Source: Nematocida ironsii
Lineage: Eukaryota > Microsporidia
Direction: 5' to 3'
DNA: 64,000 bases
Assembly: GCA_001642415.1 (NCBI GenBank)
Contig: LTDK01000186.1
Location: 1-64,000, forward strand
The translations under genes were made by a program, and so were the position numbers. Shown piece by piece: positions 1 to 8,004 of the stretch (position 1 is its first letter; each line of letters opens with the position of its first letter). The notes under the pieces were generated by a model, which saw only the letters and a list, made by a program, of their open reading frames with translations, was not told where the DNA came from and did no database searches.

Positions 1-870
1 CCATCTGAGAAAGCAGTGAAAATAAGAGTGGTGAGAGTAGAGAGTGCACTGCACACTAGTTTAATAAATAAAAAGTATTTATTGTGCAAGAAGAGAAGAA
101 CACCAGATAAAGAAGGTATTATAACACAGAGCATGTCAAATACAGGTAGTACACAGTATAGAGGGAGAACAGGAGTACTAGACACAGAGGATAAGACACC
201 TCAAGTAGTTCACAAAGGAGGCACTGTGAAAGCAGTAGATGTGTGAGAGTGACAGAGAGTGCGCTGTATACCTGCACAGACAGTTCATTGTGTGGGAGGG
301 AAGGGGCAGTATCAGAAGGAATACAGGCATCAGACAGCAAGACAGGGGATGAAGGGGACTCACAGGGCACAGCAGGTGCATTATTGTCTGGGACAGAGTA
401 TATACAGTGTGATACGTGCAGTGCAGAGAAAGAAGTGTCAGTAGAAGAGGCATCCAGCACAGAGTGTCTGTCTATACACTGTGATACACCAAGAAACTCA
501 GGGGAATAAATCAGGCAGTTATAGGAGCATATGGCATACTAGGCAGTGTTCATATGACAGGGCATAATACATGCACTGTAACCAGAAGTATCAAGAGACA
601 GCAGATGAGTCTGTGTGCAGATCACAAGAAAGGGAGATAGTAGAAGTACTAGAGTGCATTACTAGAAAGCATCCAGACACACTGGGTGTGCATCTAGAGA
701 GGTACAGTGGTGTACAGGTGATTGAATCCATTCTCATGCACTGGGACACAGTTGTATTTGAGTTACACACCACTCTACATACACAGGCAGCAGAGACAAG
801 AATACTGCGAGAGGTAATGTAGGCATGCAGAGAGTATACATGCAGACAGGTATACGACTTCGTATGTATT
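1..870. other. Purine-biased degenerate region without a clear gene
   Basis: The stretch is less AT-rich than the rest of the window and rich in words such as CACAGACAG and TATACAGTGTG. Short open frames follow each other in all three plus-strand frames, and most lack an ATG; the best ATG frame is 571-822 (83 codons). The phrase RVxSAL(H/Y)T is encoded twice, near 31 and 245, in different frames, so the block contains internal repeats. It may be a decayed repeat-bearing gene or a subtelomere-like tract. No product is recognised. Confidence 0.4.
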
Positions 871-976
871 GGGTCACTCTTTTGTATTTAGATGGGATGG
901 CATACAACTCATTTATTATTCATGTGCTGTTCACTTATTATGTCTGAATATATCTGTCTCTTGTTTATTTGACAGT

Positions 977-1375
977 ATGTTCGGGTTTGACTTCACGTTC
1001 TATAAAGATGCATTCAGTGAGTTCCGTATGTTCAGAGAAGTACACGGTCTGACAGTGACCAGGCCACACATCCGCACGAGCACACTCAATGCACTCAGTG
1101 ACTCAGTGAGGTTGAAAGAGTTTCACACTCTAGAGGGGACAGTTTTAGTTACATACAGCACAGACAGTACAGACAGTACTAGTATTATTGCATTACTACC
1201 AAAGGCACTAGAAACACTGAAAGTAGCGAGGGTTGACAGAGAGTGGGCAGAGTGGGTACTGCATGCACACAGAGAGAACAAACTCGCTCATACACAAAAA
1301 GACCCCAATACACTCATTACTCTGACACATCACTGTTATACCATAATTAATCAAATGATCATGCGATCTATATAA
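977..1375 (+). CDS. Hypothetical protein, 132 aa
   Basis: I do not recognise this protein. The frame is open from 869, but the only early ATG is at 977 (MFGFDFTFYKDAF), so I start there; the upstream part looks non-coding. The product is soluble, with a short Thr/Ser/Asp repeat (TDSTDST) near the middle and no signal peptide or membrane segment. It ends 27 bases before the next plus-strand gene, in the same frame. It sits in the unusual purine-biased block, so it could be a fragment of a decayed gene rather than an expressed protein. Confidence 0.4.
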   Translation: MFGFDFTFYKDAFSEFRMFREVHGLTVTRPHIRTSTLNALSDSVRLKEFHTLEGTVLVTYSTDSTDSTSIIALLPKALETLKVARVDREWAEWVLHAHRENKLAHTQKDPNTLITLTHHCYTIINQMIMRSI

Positions 1376-1402
1376 AGCAGAAGAATAAATGAAAAATACA
1401 GA

Positions 1403-1981
1403 ATGCAGAATACAGATAGAAAGAAAGATATAAAAATAAAGAAGTATATTCTAGGAGTACTAATAGTCACATTAACCATTCTTACCACTATAATCACACT
1501 CATGTACGTACTTAAATCAAAAGAAGAGCAGCAGAGCAAGGCCACACAGATCCTAGACCCATCTAAACAAGAGGCAGCGAACATCTCAAAAGAGACAGCG
1601 ACAGAGAACCAAAACACAACCCAGACAGACACCAGGGTGCTTATACAGCCACTGCAAGAGCGCATAGCAAGTGACGAGGAGAGAATAATGCAGATAGAAG
1701 AAGAGATCAAAGCACTAAAAGAGATAATAAAAAAGCAAGAGATAGCCAGTGCACTGTTCATGGACAACGTGCAAAAGACAGACACGTTCATAGAAACCAT
1801 AAATAGGGTTATAAGCGAGTCACAAAAGATACTACGTTCTCTTGTATTAGGGCATGGAGAATCCATCACTAAACTAAACAATTTAGTTTTCAGGGCCACT
1901 GGTGTGTCTTCCATTCAAAATCAGCCAGGAAAGAGAATGTCCGTGTTCAAAGACAGCCCGGAAGAGGAAGAGCAGCCATAG
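1403..1981 (+). CDS. Single-pass membrane protein with coiled coil, 192 aa
   Basis: The protein has a Lys-rich N-terminus (RKKDIKIKK), one hydrophobic helix at about residues 15-36, and a long polar C-terminal part. Residues about 85-115 (ERIASDEERIMQIEEEIKALKEIIKKQ) look like a coiled coil. Basic residues before the membrane helix suggest a type II topology with the coiled coil lumenal or outside, or simply an N-terminal anchor. No family is recognised. It starts at an ATG 27 bases after the preceding stop and ends with an acidic tail (EEEEQP). Coherent composition supports a real gene. Confidence 0.65.
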   Translation: MQNTDRKKDIKIKKYILGVLIVTLTILTTIITLMYVLKSKEEQQSKATQILDPSKQEAANISKETATENQNTTQTDTRVLIQPLQERIASDEERIMQIEEEIKALKEIIKKQEIASALFMDNVQKTDTFIETINRVISESQKILRSLVLGHGESITKLNNLVFRATGVSSIQNQPGKRMSVFKDSPEEEEQP

Positions 1982-2990
1982 AATCTTGTCTTCTATTATG
2001 CATAGGCAATAAATAAAAAAAAGAAGAAAAAATAATGCAGTTATACAGAGAGTACATACAAGAACAAGAATAGAACAAGCGAGAAGATGTACTCATTTAC
2101 CAGAGAAGTAATTACAACAGACAGCACACTTATTATACCGTATTTACTATCCAGCAGACAAGCAATATAAAAAGAGTGCCAGTATAATCAGAGCAAGCAC
2201 ACAGAGTGTACTACTGCCGCACTTCATGCAGTCAGCACAGACAGGAGTGATACTCACCACATGCCACTAGACAGTATGTCATATGTAATCATGTCATCAT
2301 GTTATGTGTTAATTTATGTGTATGGTGTGTATGGTGTGTGTACTGGTGTATTAAGAATGAAATAGTACGTATAATAATACTTTTATAATTAAAATAAATT
2401 GTACATGGAATATAATAATAGTATACAAATTGTATTTATTTCTGTATTATAATACTAAAATAAAATAGAAATAAAATAGAAGAAATAGAATATAACCAGA
2501 GGAGTAGAACTAGACACACACAGACAGACAGATACAGTGTATGTGGTGTGAGAGGGGAGAGAAGACAGCAGACAGACACAGAGTGTGAGAGAAGGCAGAG
2601 AGAAGAGATTAAGCAGAAATAGGAGAGAGTGTGTATTAAGAGGGACAGAGTGGGGAGTAATATACCACAGACAGACACAATCACTCAGAGCACAGTACTC
2701 AGCACAGACATACAGGCAGACACACTCACTAACTTACACTCTCCCAGCCTTAAACAGGCACCCCTGTAATATAAAAAGTTTGCATGGGAAGCACCGAGTA
2801 TAAAAAGAAGAAAGGGCGGGAAAAGAGAGAAGAGAGTAAAGAAGACAGAGTGTGTGTACAGATTAGTAGAGGTGTGGGAGAGTGTGTACAGGGCAGTATA
2901 CACATGGCAGGTGGGCATAGTATATACAGTGTGTCAATGGAGTGCATGTGTGACAGGGCATCAGAGACAGGTGGAGGCAGTTGGTAGATG
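1982..2990. other. Intergenic, composition-biased, no supported gene
   Basis: No convincing gene is seen. From about 2440 to 2990 the sequence again uses the GTATATACAGTGTG and CACAGACAGACAG words of the first 860 bases, which suggests diverged copies of one element. A short ATG frame at 2784-2987 (67 codons, Lys/Glu-rich start) is too weak to call. Confidence 0.4.
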
Positions 2991-3043
2991 GGTGTGTGTG
3001 TGGTGTGTGTGTGGTGTGTGTGTGGTGTGTGTGTGGTGTGTGT
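2991..3043. repeat. GT-rich satellite, 11-bp unit
   Basis: The unit GGTGTGTGTGT is repeated in tandem, four perfect copies and one 9-bp partial copy. It marks the right edge of the purine-biased block; AT-rich DNA starts right after it. Confidence 0.9.
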
Positions 3044-3180
3044 AGAGTAATAAATAAAATATGAGTAAATTATAATTTTTAAATTAATAAATATTATCAG
3101 AGAGACGGAATAAGAGTAATTTATATGTATAATCAAAATTATAAGATATAATATATAAATATACCAGGAATATTCTGGAT

Positions 3181-3555
3181 ATGCCCATAGAAAAAGAACA
3201 TAATACACATAGTGTAATAAATAATGATAGTATAAAATATATTACACATAGTGTAATAAATAATGATAATATTCGTTCTGTTGATCATATGGTAATTTGC
3301 TGTGATAACTTAAATAAGTTAAATATTGAAAATGTTCTCCCTAAGAATGTGAATATAAAACACATTGAGTTAAAAGTAATGAACAACACAAGAAATATTA
3401 AACCTATTAATAAGTGTAAATATATTACACATAGTGTAATAATTTATGTTAATATTCTTATATGTAGTATAGTATTAATTAGTATAATACTTTATACACA
3501 TTATGGAATTAATTATAAAATAATAACTAAAGAAGATTTATTGAAGAATGCGTAA
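3181..3555 (+). CDS. Hypothetical small protein with C-terminal membrane helix, 124 aa
   Basis: The frame opens at ATG 3181 and encodes an Asn/Ile-rich protein. A hydrophobic helix lies at about residues 85-107 (IIYVNILICSIVLISIILY), leaving a short tail. The phrase (Y)ITHSVI occurs near residues 20 and 82, with a variant near residue 8. It is the translation of the ATTACACATAGTGTAAT palindrome that fills the neighbouring intergenic DNA. So the repeat either spread into a gene, or the frame is a chance opening in repeat DNA. The membrane tail and the non-repeat middle (residues 30-78) argue weakly for a real gene, with the same layout as the two larger anchored proteins of this island. Confidence 0.45.
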   Translation: MPIEKEHNTHSVINNDSIKYITHSVINNDNIRSVDHMVICCDNLNKLNIENVLPKNVNIKHIELKVMNNTRNIKPINKCKYITHSVIIYVNILICSIVLISIILYTHYGINYKIITKEDLLKNA

Positions 3556-3869
3556 TAAGTAATGATAATAGTACAGAATATATTACATATAGTATAATAA
3601 GTAGTATATATTACACATAGTATAATAAGTAGTATATATTACACATAGTATAATAAGTAGTATATATTACACATAGTATAATAAGTAGTATATATTACAC
3701 ATAGTATAATAAGTACTATAATATATTACATATAGTATAATAAGTACTATAATATATTAAATAGTTGTAGTGTTATAATATATTACACATAGTATAATAA
3801 GTATTATATATTACACAGTGTGTATTAAATAGTTGTTATATATTACTAATAATGTATTAAGTATTAAAT
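3556..3869. repeat. AT-rich array with TTACACATAGTATAA units
   Basis: The region is built from variants of one word. Four perfect 28-bp copies run from 3603 to 3714, each holding ATTACACATAGTATAAT, followed by degenerate copies to about 3830. No gene is visible. Confidence 0.9.
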
Positions 3870-3934
3870 TTATTGTTTTATTGTTTTTTTTTTGTTTTTT
3901 TGCTTTTTTTTTGTTTTTTTTGTTTTTTTATAAA
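3870..3934. repeat. Long T-rich tract
   Basis: Runs of seven to ten T are broken by single G or GC. The tract lies directly 3' of the minus-strand gene that ends at 3936, so its mRNA-sense strand is almost pure A. It could be a slippage-prone tract, a terminator, or a trace of an old poly(A) tail. Confidence 0.8.
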
Positions 3935-3935
3935 T

Positions 3936-5273
3936 TTAATTTTGAGTTATTTTTTTAGGAGCAATTTCATTATAATATATTATACTAATAAAGTTTAGTG
4001 TAAGTACAACTATAAGAATGCACCATATTATATTGGTGTTATTGGCATTGTTTATTCTATCCCAGATATTGTTTATTATACCCCAGATATTCTTTGCTCT
4101 ATCCCTGATAATTCTTGCTCTGCCCCAGATATTATTTCTTTCTTCTTTTATTTCATCTATATGTTTTTTTGTTATTTCTTCTAGTTCCTTTCTTAGGCCT
4201 CCTTTTAGTTTTTCTAATCTTTCTCCCAATTCCTCTTTTTCTTCACTTTTTTTGATTTCCTCTTCTCTCTTTTCTCCTACTTGGCTTTCTCTAACTTCTG
4301 TGTCATTTCTTCTTATTTCTTTTTCTTCTTTATTTATTCCTTGTAGCATATCTACCAGTTCATTTAGTTCTCTTAGTTTATCAGCTACCTTTGCTTCTTG
4401 TATTTTCTTTTCACCTTCTGTTTCTTTCTTGACTAGTTCACTAATAGCAGGTTTCATCCCATTAAAATAGTTATTAATCACATTGTTAACAACTTTATCC
4501 TTGGTTTCTTTGTTCTTTATACTTTTTAATACTTCTGATTCTCTTATGTCTTTTGATACTGCTATCTCATCTGCAGTATATAACAGATCTAAATGTGTTA
4601 TCATCTCAGCTAGTTTAGACTCTGTATCTATACTTGCACGTATGGACATATTATATACTAACCTGTGTATATTATATATAGAGTATGATCTAGTACCATT
4701 TTTACTATTATAAATAGATCCATATACAGACGCACTTATAAATTCACTAAGTTTAGCATGGTCAATTGACTCAAATGTCTCCATTATATCATTGTCTTCT
4801 TCACTTAGATGAGGAATATCCATACTTATTATATCTAATGCTCTCTGTAACTTAGAATACTTTTGGTCTTTTGTTAATTCCATTAGTTTCAGTATGGATT
4901 TTTCTGATTTTTCATTATTTACTGGTTCAGAATGAATTGTCCTGTAAGATTTTAGTGCTATTATATGGTTATTGCTTATTATGCTATAGAATAATTTTTT
5001 ATTTATTATTCTTTCTGATAATTTCATAATTACTTCTATGATTGTCTTTGTATGGTTAAAGGAATTATTTACTGTTTTATCTATATTATTCTTATTATAA
5101 TTAGTATCTATACTTATATATAGTAGATTATATGTTAAATTCAATAATTCAGTTGGTATTCTATCGAATATCATTTCTTCTTGGCTTTTTATGATTATTT
5201 TGTCTATTATTTCTTCATATGACTTCTCGTTCTTATTATTATTTAAAAACTTATTCTTTAGTATACTAAACAT
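3936..5273 (-). CDS. Coiled-coil protein with C-terminal membrane anchor, 445 aa
   Basis: No signal peptide is present. The first ~270 residues are helical and Asn/Ile/Lys-rich. A highly charged coiled coil covers about 285-385 (Glu/Lys runs such as EKREEEIKKSEEKEEL). Then come near-repeats of IW(G/D)RA and (N)NIW(G/D), and one hydrophobic helix at about 414-434 with only some ten residues behind it. That is the layout of a tail-anchored cytoplasmic protein. No family is recognised. The plus-strand gene at 14736 has the same layout, and a short stretch is similar (FISASVYGSIY versus LISAKVYDLYL), so they may be paralogues. It points away from the secreted-protein genes to its right and is bounded by repeat arrays on both sides. 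Confidence 0.8.
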   Translation of the reverse strand: MFSILKNKFLNNNKNEKSYEEIIDKIIIKSQEEMIFDRIPTELLNLTYNLLYISIDTNYNKNNIDKTVNNSFNHTKTIIEVIMKLSERIINKKLFYSIISNNHIIALKSYRTIHSEPVNNEKSEKSILKLMELTKDQKYSKLQRALDIISMDIPHLSEEDNDIMETFESIDHAKLSEFISASVYGSIYNSKNGTRSYSIYNIHRLVYNMSIRASIDTESKLAEMITHLDLLYTADEIAVSKDIRESEVLKSIKNKETKDKVVNNVINNYFNGMKPAISELVKKETEGEKKIQEAKVADKLRELNELVDMLQGINKEEKEIRRNDTEVRESQVGEKREEEIKKSEEKEELGERLEKLKGGLRKELEEITKKHIDEIKEERNNIWGRARIIRDRAKNIWGIINNIWDRINNANNTNIIWCILIVVLTLNFISIIYYNEIAPKKITQN

Positions 5274-6216
5274 ATTATTGTAAGAACGTTAGTATATTTA
5301 TAGATATAAAATAATATGTACTAATATAGAAATATTAATAAAATATATTACACAATTAATAAAAAGTCATATAAAATATATTACATATAGTATAAAAAGT
5401 CAAAAAATATATTACACATAGTATAAAAAGTCATATAGAATATATTACACAATTAATAAAATATATTACACATAGTATAAAAAGTCATATAGAATATATT
5501 ACACAATATACAATAAATAAAACATATTACACATAGTATAAAAAGTCATACACAATTAAAGCTGTTATATACGTATATAACATCATACAGAATATATTAC
5601 ACTATGTGTAATATATAATAGAATAATAGGAAATTAAAATATAAATTACTTATATGAATAAACCAACTGTAACAATACTTTATACACATATACCATTAAA
5701 TTAGTACAACTTATTACACACTGTGTAATAAATAATGACAGTATGCCACTCTTAGTAATAATTTAATATAATAGTATATGTGTATAATATAATACTTATT
5801 ACACATAGGTTATTAAATTAGTATAACTTATTACATAGTGTGTTTTAAATTTTACTTAAAAATAAAATTTCAGTTGTAGTGTCATACAACGTATTAAAAA
5901 TAAAATGACGTATTTGAGTGGTCAATTAAAAATCATTAGATTTTAAAGACTGTTTTAGAGTAAATATGATTTGTACTGTGTTGTATACTAAGACTAATAT
6001 TAGTATCGTAATACATGAGTTATCGGAATGTTTACAGAAACATGACAGTATAAATTAAATCAGAAAATATGTTTGACACAACATGACAACATAAATTAAA
6101 TTGATCATACGGTCTATAAATACGTATACAATTTCAATAAACATTAAAGTATCTTAATGACTTTTTCTAAGAAATCAACTTACTGGACTGTCATTGGTAT
6201 AAAGTAAATTCTGTGG
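5274..6216. repeat. AT-rich intergenic array with repeated ATTACACATAGTATAAAAAGTC units
   Basis: Between about 5335 and 5600 the word TATATTACACATAGTATAAAAAGTCATA recurs at least five times with variable spacing. From 5600 to 5870 single copies of TTACACA/TGTGTAA are scattered. The rest to 6216 is plain AT-rich sequence in which I see no gene. Confidence 0.85.
5711..5731. repeat. Perfect 10-bp inverted repeat of the TTACACA word
   Basis: TTATTACACA and TGTGTAATAA face each other across one C. This is the most symmetric copy of the dispersed motif and shows that the motif is a palindrome, as expected for a site bound by a dimer or for a hairpin. Confidence 0.85.
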
Positions 6217-6238
6217 TGAAAATAGTTTTTATTGCTAA
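6217..6238 (+). promoter_or_regulatory. Conserved start-proximal box of the secreted family
   Basis: The bases before the ATG (AAAATAGTTTTTATTGCTAA) match the positions just upstream of the paralogues at 8005 (AAAAATATTTTAATTATCCCTAGA region) and 11699. The shared pattern is AAAATA(T/G)TTTTATT followed by 5-8 bases and AATG. It is a likely core promoter or transcription start. Confidence 0.45.
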
Positions 6239-7249
6239 ATGCAGAGACTAAAAAATAAAAAAGTGCCTTTTATCCTTCAAGGTATAAAGTATATTATGCT
6301 GTGCACTGTAATAATCCATACAGTTCAAGGAAATTGCACCATGGAAGAATTAACAATAATTGTGACAAATCCATTTCTTAAAGTAAACACAAAAAACACA
6401 GAATTATCTAAAACCTACTGTATAAACCCAGATAGTGCACTTAATCTGGTGTTTGGATATATTCACCATAGACTTAAATATATATTTAATAAGAGGTTTT
6501 ACTCATCCGAAATAGATATTCACTATAAAATACTACAAAAAAGATTAGAACTAGAACAAGTACAGAATTATATTGAAAGAGACGGTTATAAAGATACAGC
6601 AGAACAAAAATTAAATGAAACACCATTAGATACGTATTTATACAAATACCACAGGATATTCATAAAACTATTTCCATCGCATTATATGGGGCTGTCCATA
6701 AATTCCTCTGATTATAATACATTCACGTGGTTTCTTAAGCATAGGATGGTTTATAAGAAATCTTCTTATATTCTGGCAATATTACTGCTTTTATCTGAAG
6801 GATTAGATATACCTGTTATATTTACTAATAATAAGAATTCTACTGTGATTTTAGATGAAGTAATTGCTAATAATAAGATGTGCTTTAATATAAACACAAT
6901 AATTATTTCTAAGAGCAGTCACTCATACGAGCAGATTAGTTTGCAATTATATGAACAAGAATTAAGAGAAATAATTGAATTTTTTATGAAGTACAAGAAC
7001 ACTTACTATACAAATAATAAGAATCTGTTTGGAGTGGGTTATTATGATGAGTTTAAGAGTGGAAGTATTCTTAACACGACAGTATTTCTGATACAATCGT
7101 ATATATACATGTTTTTAAATACAGTAAGTGATATACAAAGATTCAATTATGCTGTATATGAAATATTATATAGTAATATTCTGAATATTCTTAAAATAAG
7201 AGAAAATAGTGATGATTGTTGGTTTCCCATGGGCACAGGGACTCCATAA
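6239..7249 (+). CDS. Secreted large-family protein, C-terminally truncated paralogue, 336 aa
   Basis: This is a shorter, diverged relative of the two large genes that follow. The N-terminus is a basic stretch followed by a hydrophobic helix (about residues 12-31), a plausible signal peptide. Shared landmarks follow in the same order: NPDSALNLVFGYIHHR, NKRFYSSEIDIHY, a LFPS motif, YILAILLLLSEGLDIPV, and YDEFKSGSILNTTVFLIQSYIYMFL. The paralogues continue for another ~550 residues, whereas this one stops after an unrelated tail (CWFPMGTGTP) that lies in a GC-richer segment. So it is a broken copy or a real short member. Function is unknown; such families in microsporidia are thought to be exposed to the host, which is inference here. 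Confidence 0.75.
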   Translation: MQRLKNKKVPFILQGIKYIMLCTVIIHTVQGNCTMEELTIIVTNPFLKVNTKNTELSKTYCINPDSALNLVFGYIHHRLKYIFNKRFYSSEIDIHYKILQKRLELEQVQNYIERDGYKDTAEQKLNETPLDTYLYKYHRIFIKLFPSHYMGLSINSSDYNTFTWFLKHRMVYKKSSYILAILLLLSEGLDIPVIFTNNKNSTVILDEVIANNKMCFNINTIIISKSSHSYEQISLQLYEQELREIIEFFMKYKNTYYTNNKNLFGVGYYDEFKSGSILNTTVFLIQSYIYMFLNTVSDIQRFNYAVYEILYSNILNILKIRENSDDCWFPMGTGTP

Positions 7250-7448
7250 TCGCCTTTGAGTGCCATTGGTCTGGTAGCTATCATGTTGATAGATCCCAGT
7301 AATTTAATTTAATTGAGTTGTGACAGCTGCAAGGCAGTCACATTGATCGCAGAGGGAAACTATATAAGGACGACGGAAGATAAATAAATACACAGTTTTA
7401 TGAGCAAATCCAGTTTACACTTTAGAGGACGAGAGAGAAAACAGCTAA

Positions 7449-7927
7449 ATCAAGAAATATATAGAAGGCACACCTGAGTTTTATGTAAAAGACCAGTCCG
7501 TGCATGCTATTTATCTATATGTAAAGTCCTTAATAAATTTAAGAATATACAATGAAAATAATCAGAAGTTGCTAACAAGTCAGCTTAAAAGTATGTGGAA
7601 ATTTACAAATGGCTGTTTTATTCAGCAAATAATAAGGTTTTTGAATTGATTGATATACTCTTAAATATAGAAAAATCCTATAATTTTAAAACTTATTTAA
7701 AATACTATAGAGATGAGCATTTTTTAACTAATGGAAATCCATACTTTATAGAAATCTATTTTAAAATTATAAATTTCAGAGAAAGAGTTTTAAATTTCAA
7801 TGATACTCCTGATATAAATTATGACATAAATGAACTTAACCGCATGTCTAAAGACCTACAAAACTTAGCTGTTAATGCAATAGGAGCACTAGGTCTAACT
7901 ATAGAAAACTTTGAAATTAACCTATAA
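7449..7927 (+). pseudogene. Frameshifted remnant of an unrecognised gene
   Basis: Two overlapping plus-strand frames are both protein-like. The first runs 7449-7649 (EFYVKDQSVHAIYLYVKSL) and ends at a TGA; the second runs 7589-7927 (NNKVFELIDILLNIEKSY) and has no ATG near its start. One indel near 7600-7640 would account for the break. A further stop precedes 7449. The product looks helical and Asn/Leu-rich, but I could not align it to the C-terminus of the neighbouring family. The preceding bases 7225-7390 are GC-richer than the surroundings and hold two hairpins. I see no intact gene here. Confidence 0.55.
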
Positions 7928-7980
7928 CTATAAAATGATCCTGAAATGAAAATAAAATAAAAAAATCAAATTAGTTAATA

Positions 7981-8004
7981 AAAAATATTTTAATTATCCC
8001 TAGA
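7981..8004 (+). promoter_or_regulatory. Conserved start-proximal box of the secreted family
   Basis: TAATAAAAAATATTTTAATTATCC precedes the ATG and is conserved with the bases before ATG 11699 (TAATAAAAAATATTTTTATTCC). The conservation ends close to the start codon, which supports both start choices and a short 5' leader. Confidence 0.5.

Noticed and set aside
16..509. Frames at 16-246 and 243-509
   Set aside because: Both lack an ATG start and overlap; the composition is repeat-like, so they are treated as part of the degenerate block.
814..975. Possible intron (GTAATG at 814, TTTATTTGACAG ending 975) joining the 571 frame to the gene at 977
   Set aside because: Splicing there puts the downstream sequence in a frame that hits TGA after four codons, and no branch-point-like word is clear.
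2585..3045. Short plus-strand frames across 2585-3045
   Set aside because: One has no ATG, another runs through the GT satellite, and none shows protein-like composition throughout.
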